A program made the position numbers and the translations under genes. From contig DKMD01000017.1 in assembly GCA_002470465.1 (NCBI GenBank), positions 186,001 to 250,000 of the forward strand: 64,000 nt of DNA, written 5' to 3'. Positions 17,997-26,401 of this stretch are shown piece by piece. This DNA is from Pluralibacter sp. UBA7423 (GTDB lineage: Bacteria; Pseudomonadota; Gammaproteobacteria; Enterobacterales; Enterobacteriaceae). Numbering within the stretch: position 1 is the stretch's first letter; each line of letters starts with the position of its first letter. Under the pieces are notes generated by a model. It was given only the letters and a program-made list of their open reading frames with translations. It made no database searches and was not told where the DNA came from.

Positions 17997-18673
17997 GCCA
18001 GTATCTGAACGTCTTCTTCTACGATATTTATCCGTATATCTGCGGTTCGGTGTTCATCATAGGCAGCTGGCTGCGCTATGACTACGGCCAGTACACCTGG
18101 CGGGCAGGTTCCAGCCAGATGCTCAACAAACGTGGGATGGTGATTTGGTCAAACCTGTTCCATATCGGCATCCTTGGGGTCTTCTTCGGCCATGCCTTCG
18201 GGATGCTGACGCCACACTGGATGTACGAATCCTTCCTGCCAGTTTCAGTGAAGCAGCAAATGGCGATGATTCTCGGCGGCGTGTGCGGCGTGATGACGCT
18301 GGTTGGCGGCGCAGGATTGCTTATCCGTCGTCTGTTTAACCCGCGCGTTCGCGCGACATCGACGACCGCAGATATCCTGATCCTGTCGATTCTGCTGATT
18401 CAGTGCATACTCGGCCTGTCGACCATTCCGTTCTCCGCCCAGCACCCGGACGGCAGCGAAATGATGAAACTGGTTGGTTGGGCGCAGGCGGTGGTGACAT
18501 TCCACGGCGGTGCATCGACCCATCTTGACGGCGTCGCCTTTATCTTCCGCGTCCACCTGGCGCTCGGCATGACCATCTTCCTGCTGTTTCCCTTCACCCG
18601 CCTGGTCCACGTCTGGAGCGCGCCGGTGGAGTATTTCACCCGCAGGTATCAGGTAGTGAGATCGCGGCGCTGA
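17993..18673 (+). CDS. narV: Nitrate reductase Z, cytochrome b gamma subunit
   Basis: A 226-residue membrane subunit that oxidises quinol and binds two b hemes. Five hydrophobic helices are visible. The four expected heme ligands align with the NarI positions: His57 and His67 ([16 protein letters not shown]), and His188 and His206 ([17 protein letters not shown]). It ends the operon and is followed directly by an inverted repeat region that may stop or stabilise the transcript. Confidence 0.96.
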   Translation: MSQYLNVFFYDIYPYICGSVFIIGSWLRYDYGQYTWRAGSSQMLNKRGMVIWSNLFHIGILGVFFGHAFGMLTPHWMYESFLPVSVKQQMAMILGGVCGVMTLVGGAGLLIRRLFNPRVRATSTTADILILSILLIQCILGLSTIPFSAQHPDGSEMMKLVGWAQAVVTFHGGASTHLDGVAFIFRVHLALGMTIFLLFPFTRLVHVWSAPVEYFTRRYQVVRSRR

Positions 18674-18773
18674 TTGCCCCTCTCCCTAACCCTCTCCCCA
18701 AAGGGGCGAGGGAACCAGACCATGCGATGTTCTCCCTCTCCTCTTTGAGGAGAGGGCCGGGGTGAGGAGAAAA
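18674..18773. repeat. CCCTCTCC/GGAGAGGG inverted repeat element
   Basis: This pyrimidine/purine-rich 100-bp block contains CCCTCTCC-N7-GGAGAGGG near 18732-18754 and a related half CCCCTCTCC...GGGGCGAGGG to its left. Similar short elements occur in many copies between genes in gammaproteobacteria. It probably acts as a bidirectional mRNA-end hairpin for narV and nhoA. Confidence 0.65.
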
Positions 18774-19619
18774 TTACTTCCCCGCCTCCGGATGCGTATC
18801 AAACGCCGCCATCACCGCCGCTAAATCCGCCAGCGAAAAGCCGTTTTTCGGATCGTCAACGCCCTGCCCGAACTTATCCTGCAACAACAAATACAGGCTC
18901 TCCACATCAGGTAAATTAAGTTGTTCAACGGTGTGACCGTTTTCCTGATGGGTAAAGTGGAAATTGGTCAGCGTCAGCTTGCCGCCGTCAGGTAGATGAC
19001 GACACATCAGCAGATGATGGCGGAAGTGCGATTGCGGCCAGTGCGCCGACCAGAAGTTGCCGGCGACGTAATCGGAAAAGTATTGCTGCACCAAATCGAA
19101 GATGTACATCGACTGCCAGCGGTCGTGATGGCGGAACTGCAGCGTCCAGTCGTTGCCCTCATTCAGCAGACGATACACGCCGTGCGGCGTGGTTTGTTCT
19201 TTGTCGGCCTGTAAACGAATCGGTGCCGTCAGCGTCTGTCCACCGAAGCCCACGTCCGCAATCCAGCGCTCTCCGGCCAGTTCAACAACCAGCAGACGGT
19301 GCGTACGCGGGGGAAGCTGTGGCGGGTTAGCCAGAATCACTCGTCCCAGCACGCTGCGCACGTTAAAGCCAATTTCCCGTAGTACCCGCTCAAACAGACC
19401 GTTTTGCTCAAAGCAGTAGCCGCCACGCCGGGCCCCGATGAGCTTATCTTCCAGCGACTGATCGTCGAGCTGAATTTCACGCGGCAGAAGGACATCCAGA
19501 TTTTCAAACGGGATGGTGCAGTTATGCCGCAGATGCAGCGCACGAAGCGTTTCAATATCGACCGCAACAGCATCGGACCAGTTAAGACGATTAAAATAAG
19601 CGGTTAAAAATGGGCTCAT
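18774..19619 (-). CDS. nhoA: Arylamine N-acetyltransferase / N-hydroxyarylamine O-acetyltransferase
   Basis: A 281-residue cytosolic NAT enzyme transferring acetyl from acetyl-CoA to arylamines and N-hydroxyarylamines. The catalytic triad stands at the canonical residue numbers: Cys69 in RRGGYCFEQN, His107 in RTHRLL and Asp122 in IADVGFGG. The length equals the E. coli and Salmonella enzymes, which activate mutagenic nitroarenes. It is transcribed toward narV and lies 152 bp from the divergent flavin reductase-like gene. Confidence 0.97.
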   Translation of the reverse strand: MSPFLTAYFNRLNWSDAVAVDIETLRALHLRHNCTIPFENLDVLLPREIQLDDQSLEDKLIGARRGGYCFEQNGLFERVLREIGFNVRSVLGRVILANPPQLPPRTHRLLVVELAGERWIADVGFGGQTLTAPIRLQADKEQTTPHGVYRLLNEGNDWTLQFRHHDRWQSMYIFDLVQQYFSDYVAGNFWSAHWPQSHFRHHLLMCRHLPDGGKLTLTNFHFTHQENGHTVEQLNLPDVESLYLLLQDKFGQGVDDPKNGFSLADLAAVMAAFDTHPEAGK

Positions 19620-19771
19620 ACGGCCTCCGTGCTTGAGATATAGTGTTTTTATAACGTATTTTTTTCACCCCATACGCGTTTTTGTGCGGTGACTTTTTCC
19701 GTTTGTGCGCGATACCTGTTTTCCGCATCCGGAACGCGCTTAAATGCAGCAAATAACCAGGAGAATTAGCT

Positions 19772-20344
19772 ATGAGCCGTTTTCGCCCCGTAGAACTGAG
19801 GCATGCCAGCCGTCTGCTCAATCACGGCCCGACCGTACTGATCACCAGCTATGACGAGAGCATTGACCGTCGCAATATCATGGCGGCGGCCTGGTCGATG
19901 CCGGTGGAGTTTGAACCGCCGCGTATTGCGATTGTGGTGGATAAAAGCGCCTGGTCGCGCGAGCTTATCGAGCGCAGCGGGACGTTCGGTATCGTCATTC
20001 CGGGCGTGGATGCCGCGAACTGGACCTATGCCGTGGGTAGCGTCAGCGGACGCGATGAGGACAAGTTCAACTGCTACGGTATTCCGGTGGTACGCGGACC
20101 CGAACTCGGCCTGCCCGTGGTGGAGGAAAAATGTCTGGCGTGGATGGAGTGTAAGCTGCTGCCCGCGACCGCCGCGCAGGAAAAATACGACACCCTGTTT
20201 GGCGAAGTGGTTGCCGCCGCGGCCGATGAGCAGGCTTTTGTCGCCGGACGCTGGCAGTTCAACGGCGATCGCCGCAACACTCTGCATCATCTCGGCGCGG
20301 GCACCTTTGTGACCAGTGGACGGATGATCAAAGCAGCGGAATAA
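19772..20344 (+). CDS. yddH: Flavin reductase-like (FMN-binding split barrel) protein, YddH type
   Basis: A 190-residue protein of the flavin reductase-like domain family. Characteristic parts are HGPTVLITSYDESIDRRNIMAAAW at residues 18-41, the PPRIAIVVDK strand and WTYAVGSVSGRDEDKF. It matches E. coli YddH, whose substrate is unknown. RBS AGGAG precedes the ATG. It could supply reduced FMN, and two FMN-dependent LLM monooxygenases are encoded 6-10 kb away, but that link is only inference. Confidence 0.85.
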   Translation: MSRFRPVELRHASRLLNHGPTVLITSYDESIDRRNIMAAAWSMPVEFEPPRIAIVVDKSAWSRELIERSGTFGIVIPGVDAANWTYAVGSVSGRDEDKFNCYGIPVVRGPELGLPVVEEKCLAWMECKLLPATAAQEKYDTLFGEVVAAAADEQAFVAGRWQFNGDRRNTLHHLGAGTFVTSGRMIKAAE

Positions 20345-20349
20345 AAAAA

Positions 20350-20370
20350 CCGCAGGTCATAAACCTGCGG
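20350..20370. terminator. Bidirectional terminator between yddH and the CPBP gene
   Basis: An 8-bp stem CCGCAGGT/ACCTGCGG with a CATAA loop has A7 on its left side. The left A-run gives a good U-tract for leftward transcripts; the rightward tail CTTTC is weaker. Confidence 0.8.
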
Positions 20371-20419
20371 CTTTCAGATTAAGCGTTACGCCAGCCTCCT
20401 GGTGCCGCTTGCCTGTTCC

Positions 20420-21247
20420 TCAGCTTATGTGCGGCAAGCGTTGCCACATCGGATAGGTGAAAAACAGCAGATGACACAGGTTCAGCCCGACATGGAACAG
20501 CACCGCGACCCATAATCTTCCGCTCAGCACCCAGGCTAATCCGTAAATCAGCCCCGCCAGCGTCGCGAAGATGACCAACAACATCCCACCAGCGTAATGC
20601 ATTCCGCCAAACAGTAGCGAAGCGATAAGTAATGCCAGCACGGGATGCATTACCGAGGACAAACGCTGCTGAAGGTATCCCCGGAAAAGCGACTCTTCCG
20701 CGAGCGACACGAAGAATATATTCGCCAGCACAAACTGGAACAGCCACTGGGGCTGGTGTAGCTCGACCTTCAGACCGCCCAGCGCCACCGCGACCATCAG
20801 CAATACCGGCACGGCAACGACTAACGCCAGCCAGTGCCAGGGTTTGGTCCGTGGCCGGGTATCGGTGGTGAAAAGCGACTTCAGACAGATGAGCAATACA
20901 AACGGCACCAGCGCTTTATCGAAGTTGTAATACATCGAGAAGGGAGCGCTTTCCGGGCCCGCCCTGACGCCTTCCAGCACGCGGAGATTATGGAAACCGG
21001 GAATCAAATGCAGCATCAGCCCAACTGACGCCAGCACGAGCAGGATCTCAAGTAGCGTACGCGGCACCTTGCCGCTGAATTTGCAATATGCCCCGGCGAT
21101 GATGGCTAACCCAGCCATAAACGTGAGGGCCCGCCAGTCAAGGACCTGGGTATATGCCCCAACCGCGGCGGTCACCATTAGCAGAATTACAGATATTTTT
21201 TTATTGAATTGAAGGACAAGAAGAGAGAGTGCCAGTAAATACCACAT
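20420..21247 (-). CDS. CPBP-family intramembrane protease
   Basis: A 275-residue polytopic membrane protein with about eight hydrophobic helices. The CPBP/Abi (CAAX protease-like) motifs are in order in the C-terminal half: motif 1 EESLFRGYLQQRL (EExxxR), motif 2 FGGMHYAGG (FxxxH) and motif 3 LFHVGLNLC (HxxxN-type). The family contains glutamic-type intramembrane endopeptidases and some bacteriocin-immunity or phage-exclusion proteins. No substrate can be deduced from the neighbours. It stands alone, with a terminator downstream and REP sequences upstream. Confidence 0.85.
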   Translation of the reverse strand: MWYLLALSLLVLQFNKKISVILLMVTAAVGAYTQVLDWRALTFMAGLAIIAGAYCKFSGKVPRTLLEILLVLASVGLMLHLIPGFHNLRVLEGVRAGPESAPFSMYYNFDKALVPFVLLICLKSLFTTDTRPRTKPWHWLALVVAVPVLLMVAVALGGLKVELHQPQWLFQFVLANIFFVSLAEESLFRGYLQQRLSSVMHPVLALLIASLLFGGMHYAGGMLLVIFATLAGLIYGLAWVLSGRLWVAVLFHVGLNLCHLLFFTYPMWQRLPHIS

Positions 21248-21299
21248 GTCGTTCCCTGAGATGATATAAAAAACCGGTAAACCGAGGTTTCATGAAGAT

Positions 21300-21386
21300 A
21301 AATTTGCCCGGCGGCACGTTGTTAGCCGGACCTGTAAAACGCTGAGTGTCGGCCGGGTAAGGCTTTGCCGCCACCCGGCACAACAG
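21300..21386. repeat. REP-type repeat pair after pptA
   Basis: CGGCGGCACGTTGTTAGCCGGAC and GGCCGGGTAAGGCTTTGCCGCCACCCGGC-like halves form opposed REP units directly after the pptA stop. They may end or stabilise the long minus-strand operon mRNA. Confidence 0.65.
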
Positions 21387-21617
21387 TTACATACTATAAC
21401 CTGGCTTCTTGATAAGCGTCTCCATCTGCGGCGCAATTTCCGTATCCCAGACCTGCGTCTTCCAGGCATCCTGCTGGACCTGATTCAGCGCAACGCTGAT
21501 CGCGCCGTCCTTACTGCCCAGATGGCGGGTAATGGCGGCGGCGATGTCGGCCGCCAGGGCGGTTTTTTGCTCGTCGTTCAGGTCACGGGGAAAGCATTTG
21601 ATATCTACGTGCGGCAT
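21387..21617 (-). CDS. pptA: 4-oxalocrotonate tautomerase-family enzyme PptA
   Basis: A 76-residue tautomerase subunit. Pro2 ([13 protein letters not shown]) is the catalytic base after Met removal, and the sequence follows E. coli PptA/YdcE to the end (IKKPGYSM). E. coli PptA converts phenylpyruvate-type enols in vitro; its natural role is unclear. RBS AGGAG lies 7 bases before the ATG. It follows the GST gene at 48 bp and may be the last gene of the long operon that begins at 29881. Confidence 0.95.
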   Translation of the reverse strand: MPHVDIKCFPRDLNDEQKTALAADIAAAITRHLGSKDGAISVALNQVQQDAWKTQVWDTEIAPQMETLIKKPGYSM

Positions 21618-21665
21618 GGCGATCTCCTGTTATGTGTCGCTTAAAACTATCACCTTCTCAGCCAC

Positions 21666-22298
21666 TTAATTAGCGTTTTGTGCAGTTAAAATACCGTTGT
21701 CGCCCAATACCTTTTGCAGCGCCGGAAGCTGTGCTACCAGATCGGCAATTGCGCTTAGCCGTGGCGTATGTTCAGCAAACCATACCGCACGCGGTCCCCA
21801 GGTGCGCATCACAACAACATAGGCATCGATTAACGTGACATTGTCACCTAACGCATACGGCCCCACCAGCTGCCGATCCAGCCATTGATAAAGCGTTTTA
21901 CGAAACGCAATACAGCTGTTTTGCAGCTGTTCTGGCGCATCCGGGGCAAAGCGCTGTGGGTAATCGGCATAGGTAAACGTGGGATAGACGTTGGCAACAA
22001 TCCAGATCAGCAGCCGCTGAAAGAGCGCCCGCAGCGGTGAGCCGGACGGCGGAGCAAGATCGGGCCTCTCATCCAGGATCATCAGAGCAATGGCTGCGGA
22101 TTCGGTCATGATAGTGCCATCATCCAGGCGAAGCGTAGGTACCTGGCACAGCGGGTTTATCTGCTCCAGCACGTCATGCTGCGGCCCCGGGGAATCAAAG
22201 CCGTCAACATCGACAAAATGATATGGCATCTCAGCCATCGTCAGCATCACTTCGCTGATAGCCGAGCCCCAGCCCGGCACGCCATAAAGCGTTAACAT
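21666..22298 (-). CDS. yncG: Glutathione S-transferase family protein
   Basis: A 210-residue GST with an N-terminal thioredoxin-like domain (LTLYGVPGWGSAISEV, then INPLCQVPTLRLDDGTIMTESAAIALMI, the glutathione gamma-glutamyl binding loop) and a helical C-terminal domain. It closely resembles E. coli YncG. It follows the second binding-protein gene by 47 bp and has GGAGG before the start. In this genome it sits at the end of a sulfur-type uptake and monooxygenase operon, which suggests it handles thiol conjugates. No activity is proven for the family member. Confidence 0.88.
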   Translation of the reverse strand: MLTLYGVPGWGSAISEVMLTMAEMPYHFVDVDGFDSPGPQHDVLEQINPLCQVPTLRLDDGTIMTESAAIALMILDERPDLAPPSGSPLRALFQRLLIWIVANVYPTFTYADYPQRFAPDAPEQLQNSCIAFRKTLYQWLDRQLVGPYALGDNVTLIDAYVVVMRTWGPRAVWFAEHTPRLSAIADLVAQLPALQKVLGDNGILTAQNAN

Positions 22299-22345
22299 AC
22301 GCAGTTCCTCCTTCAGGGCAGAAACAAGAGTATGGCCCCGAATCC

Positions 22346-23242
22346 TTAATAGGTGATCCCGGGTGGGTTCACTTCGGACTGCCCGACGCCCTCACCGTCT
22401 TCACCCCAACGGGCCAGAATGCGCTGCACCTCTCCGCGCGCTATACCGCCATTCAGCGCAGTTTGCAGGGCATACACCAGCCCGTTGCCTTTTTTGGTTG
22501 TCGTGGCCACAAAGGCTTTTTTCGGGCCAAGGCCGACAACTTTTGTTTTGCCCGTCAACGCCGCTTTATAGGCAGAAACAGACTGCGGCCCGAAGAAAAC
22601 ATCGGCGCGACCCGACTGAATATAGAGATTGCCCGAGGCGTCATCGGTCAGATAGACCGGCAGCGCCGGCTTGCGTCCCGCCTGCTCATTTATGGCATTC
22701 CAGCCGAGTAAAATCCGTTCCTGATTGGTGCCGGAGCCGACTATCACTCTCTTCCCGGTGAGATCCGCAGGCCCGTTGACCGCCGTGATTGGGCTATCCG
22801 ATTTCACCGAAAAGGCCAGGGAATCGACGCGATAGGTGGCGAAATCGAACTTCTCTTTACGCTGTTCCGTCACGGCAATATTGACCAGCGCCACGTCATA
22901 GCGTCCTGAAGAAATGCCCAGCGGCCAGTCTTCCCAGGCAGTGGGCACCAGCTTCAGCTTTAGCCCCAGGCTTGCCGCCAGCAGCCTGGCGATATCCGGA
23001 TCGCTGCCGATACGCGTCCGGTTATCAGTTGCCAGCAGTGCCAGCGGCGGTGAATTCAACGCCGAAATCGCCACCGTCAGCGTGCCCGGTTCAACAAACG
23101 CGTAATTCGTCGGGATCTTCGCAATGGCCTGCTCATCCCGCGTGACCGGCAGCGGCTGCTCATTTGCCCTGAGATCTATCTGCCCTTGCGCCAGACCAGC
23201 GCCTGCAACGAGCCATCCACCTAACAGCGTCCATTTGATCAT
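22346..23242 (-). CDS. Amino-acid ABC transporter substrate-binding protein 2
   Basis: A 298-residue periplasmic family 3 solute-binding protein with an N-terminal signal peptide (MIKWTLLGGWLVAGAGLAQG). Lobes are recognised by LTVAISALNSPPLALLA, WEDWPLGISSGRYDVALVNI and VGSGTNQERILLGWN. It is a clear paralogue of the protein encoded at 25455-26387; both share the WEDWPLG, FDFATYR and GSGTNQE blocks and end in SEVNP. The start overlaps the ATPase stop (ATGA). Two binding proteins feeding one permease imply a broadened substrate range, probably S-modified or sulfur-containing amino acids given the operon. Confidence 0.88.
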   Translation of the reverse strand: MIKWTLLGGWLVAGAGLAQGQIDLRANEQPLPVTRDEQAIAKIPTNYAFVEPGTLTVAISALNSPPLALLATDNRTRIGSDPDIARLLAASLGLKLKLVPTAWEDWPLGISSGRYDVALVNIAVTEQRKEKFDFATYRVDSLAFSVKSDSPITAVNGPADLTGKRVIVGSGTNQERILLGWNAINEQAGRKPALPVYLTDDASGNLYIQSGRADVFFGPQSVSAYKAALTGKTKVVGLGPKKAFVATTTKKGNGLVYALQTALNGGIARGEVQRILARWGEDGEGVGQSEVNPPGITY

Positions 23243-24015
23243 GCCAGCACCTTTGATAAGAATTGCCGCGTACGCGGATGCTGCGGGCGGTTAAGTACCG
23301 CATCGCTTTCGCCCTGCTCAATGATTTTTCCATCGACCATAAACACCACCTGGTCGGCCACTTCACGGGCGAAGCCAATCTCATGCGTCACCACCACAAG
23401 CGTCGTGCCGGAACGGGCGAGCTTTTTGATGACGTCCAGCACTTCTCCCACCAGTTCCGGATCAAGCGCTGATGTTGGCTCATCGAAAAGCATCACACGT
23501 GGCCTCAGCGCCAGCGCGCGGGCAATGGCAATGCGCTGCTGCTGGCCGCCGGAAAGGTGTCGCGACCAGGCATCGGCCTTATTCCGTAACCCCACCACAT
23601 CCAGCAACTCATAGGCACGCTCCGTCGCCTTTTTTTTGCTGAGCTGTCGGTGCGCCAGCGGCGCTTCAATCAGGTTCTCCAGCACCGTCATATGCGGAAA
23701 CAGGTTAAAGTTCTGGAACACGTAGCCCACGTTTACCCGCTGGCGCAGGATCTCTTTTTCCTTCAGCTCATAGAGCCTGTTGCCCTGACGACGATAGCCG
23801 ATATAGTCGCCATCAATCTGGATAAACCCCTCATCGACGCGCTCCAGGTGGTTAATGGTGCGCAGCAGCGTCGATTTCCCTGAGCCGGACGGACCTAAAA
23901 TTACCGTCACCGTGCCGGGCTGAATCTCCAGCGACACGTTATCCAGCGCCTTATGGCGACCAAAATATTTACTGACGCCGGTAATCGAAATATGACCTTC
24001 AGGAGAGTTGGGCAT
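23239..24015 (-). CDS. Amino-acid ABC transporter ATP-binding protein
   Basis: A 258-residue polar amino acid transport ATPase. Walker A GPSGSGKS is at residues 41-48, the Q-loop is VGYVFQNFNLFPHMTV, the signature LSGGQQQR follows, and Walker B VMLFDEPTSALD and switch His in VVTHE are present. The ATG at 24015 (MPNSPEGHIS) has GGAG upstream; a longer frame to 24120 lies inside the permease gene and gives an atypical Pro/Arg-rich extension. The start lies 17 bp inside the permease gene, so translation is coupled. Confidence 0.93.
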   Translation of the reverse strand: MPNSPEGHISITGVSKYFGRHKALDNVSLEIQPGTVTVILGPSGSGKSTLLRTINHLERVDEGFIQIDGDYIGYRRQGNRLYELKEKEILRQRVNVGYVFQNFNLFPHMTVLENLIEAPLAHRQLSKKKATERAYELLDVVGLRNKADAWSRHLSGGQQQRIAIARALALRPRVMLFDEPTSALDPELVGEVLDVIKKLARSGTTLVVVTHEIGFAREVADQVVFMVDGKIIEQGESDAVLNRPQHPRTRQFLSKVLA

Positions 24016-24925
24016 GAACAGGCTCCGGGTTTGAAGTGGGCTGGGCGGCAGGCGTGATCGCCCGACCGCGTGCGGCATTGACGGCCGAGCGGCGCTCGCT
24101 GCGGGCAAGTGAGCGTTCAACCAGATACTGAATCACGGAGAGAACGCTGGTAATCACCAGATACCAGACCGCCCCGACCATCAGCAGCGGGATCACCTCC
24201 TGAGTGCGGTTGTAGATCATCTGGATGGTGTAAAACAGCTCCGGCATCGCCAGCACATAAACCATCGCGGTTCCCTTGGCGAGGCTGATGATTTCGTTAA
24301 AACCGGACGGCAGAATGGTTCGTAGCGCCTGCGGCAGGATGATGCGCAGCGTGCGGCGCCAGGCGGGCAGACCCAGCGCGGATGCGGCCTCATACTGGCC
24401 GTGATCGACCCCCAGAAATCCGCCGCGAATGATTTCGGCAGTATAGGCACTCTGCACCAGCGTCAGACCCACTACCGCCGTGGAAAACTGTCCGAGCACG
24501 TTAATTGTCTGATAGCTCGCCCAGTTAATGCCGGTAAAGGGGATGCCGATGGACAGCGTGTCGTAGAGGTACGAAAAGTTGTACAGCACAATCAGCACGA
24601 CGATCAGCGGCAGCGAGCGGAAGAGCCAGATATAGGCCCACGCCAGGCCGCTCAACAGCCACGAAGACGAGAGTCGGGCAAGCGCCAGTACGCCGCCAAA
24701 AATCACGCTCAGCAGCGTGCCGAGCAGGGTTAACAGCAGCGTCTGCCCCAGCCCCTCCAGAATCACCGGGTCAAAGAACCAGCGGGCAAACACGCCCCAT
24801 TCCCAGCGTGGGTTAAATGCGACCGACTGAACAACAATCGCCAGAATGAGCAGCGCCACCGCAGCACCCACTATGCGCATCGGGTAGCGTGCGGGCACGA
24901 CTTGAATGGTTTCGTGATTTTTCAT
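23999..24925 (-). CDS. Amino-acid ABC transporter permease
   Basis: A 308-residue inner membrane permease of the His/Glu/Gln/Arg (HisM/TcyL) type. The N-terminal helix is followed by five core helices, and the ATPase-contacting EAA loop QYEAASALGLPAWRRTLRIILPQALR is intact. The ATG at 24925 is preferred over an in-frame GTG two codons earlier because GGAG is 7 bases before it. Only one permease gene is present, so it probably works as a homodimer. It lies between the GNAT and ATPase genes, as in Bacillus S-amino-acid operons. Confidence 0.92.
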   Translation of the reverse strand: MKNHETIQVVPARYPMRIVGAAVALLILAIVVQSVAFNPRWEWGVFARWFFDPVILEGLGQTLLLTLLGTLLSVIFGGVLALARLSSSWLLSGLAWAYIWLFRSLPLIVVLIVLYNFSYLYDTLSIGIPFTGINWASYQTINVLGQFSTAVVGLTLVQSAYTAEIIRGGFLGVDHGQYEAASALGLPAWRRTLRIILPQALRTILPSGFNEIISLAKGTAMVYVLAMPELFYTIQMIYNRTQEVIPLLMVGAVWYLVITSVLSVIQYLVERSLARSERRSAVNAARGRAITPAAQPTSNPEPVHAQLS

Positions 24926-24934
24926 CGTCACTCC

Positions 24935-25444
24935 TCAGGCGCTTTTGCTGAGCGCGGGAACAGCCAGCGCTTTGGTAAACCGCAGGCGTCCGTCAAACGG
25001 CGGACGGCTGTACTCTTCCGGATCCCGACTCAGATCGAACTGCGGCTGGTAGCCCTGGCTGAGATACAAACGAACCGCCTCCGGCTGACGGAACCCGGTT
25101 GTCAGGTACATCTGGCCGTAGCCAGCAAGCCAGGCCCGGCGTTCAAGTTCAGCAACCACGCGCCCGGCAAGCCCCTGCTGACGCAGAGTTTTATCGGTCC
25201 AGATACGTTTGATTTCCGCCGTCTGGGCGTTCAGCGGTTTATACGCCCCGGTCGCGATGATGACGCCGTCGCGCTCCAGCACGATAAACAGCCCCTGCGG
25301 CGCGAGATACCATTCGGTCTGCTCCACTTCGGCATCACGCGAGAAATAGTCGCCGTAGCGCGCGGCATACTCGGCAAACAACCCGCTCAGAATGGGCTGT
25401 AACTCTGCATCTTCAGGCGAAACATCACGGAAACGTTCACTCAT
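24935..25444 (-). CDS. GNAT N-acetyltransferase (probable S-substituted cysteine N-acetylase)
   Basis: A 169-residue GNAT protein with the acetyl-CoA loop KTLRQQGLAGRVVAELERRA (R/Q-x-x-G-x-A) at about residues 90-109 and the later strand VRLYLSQGYQP. The ATG at 25444 has AAGGAG upstream. It lies within the transporter operon between a binding protein and the permease. In the B. subtilis yxe and ytm operons the equivalent GNAT (SnaB/YxeL or SnaA/YtmI) N-acetylates S-alkyl or S-succinyl cysteine as the first step. The same role is inferred here from gene content, not from a residue-level match. Confidence 0.82.
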   Translation of the reverse strand: MSERFRDVSPEDAELQPILSGLFAEYAARYGDYFSRDAEVEQTEWYLAPQGLFIVLERDGVIIATGAYKPLNAQTAEIKRIWTDKTLRQQGLAGRVVAELERRAWLAGYGQMYLTTGFRQPEAVRLYLSQGYQPQFDLSRDPEEYSRPPFDGRLRFTKALAVPALSKSA

Positions 25445-25454
25445 TGCGGGCTCC

Positions 25455-26387
25455 TTAATCGCCAAGACCGGCCGGGTTCACTTCAGATTGCGGAATACGT
25501 TCCACGCCCTCACCCCAGCGGTTGAGCACTTTGTCGTAATCGCCGTTCTTGATCGCGCCGTTTAGCGCCGTCTGCACAGGTTCTGCCAGACCGCTGCCTT
25601 TTTTCAGCGTCACCGCGATGTGTGCCGCCTTCGGCCAGCCGCCGTCCACGCTGCCGACCAGCTTCGTTTTGCCGTTCAGCGCGGCTTTCCATGCTCCGAT
25701 AACGTTAGGGCCAAAATACGCATCAGCCCGCCCGGACTGCAACGCCAGGGTCTGGGCAGCGTCATCTTTGGTGTAGATCGGGGTAAACGGCTTCAGGCCT
25801 TTCTTGATGTTCTCAGCGTTCCACGCCAGCAGAATGGCCTCCTGGTTGGTACCGGATCCGACAATAATGTTCAGCCCGGCGATGTCAGGCGCCGTTTCGA
25901 TTTTGCTGATGTTGCTCGTTGATTTGACGTAGAAACCGAGGGAATCCTTGCGGTAGGTGGCGAAATCAAACTTCTCTTTACGTTCTTTGGTGACGGTGAT
26001 GTTGCTGACCGCCGCATCGTATTTGCCGGAGGCCACGCCAAGCGGCCAGTCCTCCCATGATGTCACCACCACGTTCAGCTGTAGCCCAAGACTGTCGGCC
26101 ACCAGGCGCGCGATATCCACTTCGCTACCGAGGAGGGTTTTGTTGTCATCGGAGAACACCGTCAGCGGCGGCTGATTCAGCCCCGCCACCGCCACGGTGA
26201 ATTTTCCCGGCACCGCCGGGGTAAATCCTTGCGGCAGCTGCGCAATGGCCGTTGGATTTTTAGCCGTGTTGATTGGCGTCTTATTGGCCTCGACGCTAAC
26301 CCCGGTACCGTTGATGGTCACATCATTGGCCTGCACCAGCCCGGAAAAAGCCAGCGCAAGCGCCAGCAGCAGCGATGATTTTTGCAT
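25455..26387 (-). CDS. Amino-acid ABC transporter substrate-binding protein 1
   Basis: A 310-residue family 3 periplasmic binding protein with a clear signal peptide (MQKSSLLLALALAFSGLVQA). Recognition blocks include VAVAGLNQPPLTVFSDDNKTLLGSEVDIARLV, WEDWPLGVASGKYDAAVSNI and IIVGSGTNQEAILLAWN. It is 14 bp after the LLM monooxygenase gene and just before the GNAT gene. It shares all main blocks with binding protein 2, so the pair arose by duplication and has diverged considerably. Confidence 0.9.
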   Translation of the reverse strand: MQKSSLLLALALAFSGLVQANDVTINGTGVSVEANKTPINTAKNPTAIAQLPQGFTPAVPGKFTVAVAGLNQPPLTVFSDDNKTLLGSEVDIARLVADSLGLQLNVVVTSWEDWPLGVASGKYDAAVSNITVTKERKEKFDFATYRKDSLGFYVKSTSNISKIETAPDIAGLNIIVGSGTNQEAILLAWNAENIKKGLKPFTPIYTKDDAAQTLALQSGRADAYFGPNVIGAWKAALNGKTKLVGSVDGGWPKAAHIAVTLKKGSGLAEPVQTALNGAIKNGDYDKVLNRWGEGVERIPQSEVNPAGLGD

Positions 26388-26401
26388 GGTGAAGTCCTTT
26401 A

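Noticed and set aside
18674..18773. Possible CRISPR-like array in the CCCTCTCC repeat block
   Set aside because: There is only one pair of inverted units with no regular spacers; it is a short intergenic palindrome.
24016..24120. Extended N-terminus of the amino-acid ABC ATPase
   Set aside because: These 35 codons lie within the permease gene and give a Pro/Arg-rich sequence foreign to the family.
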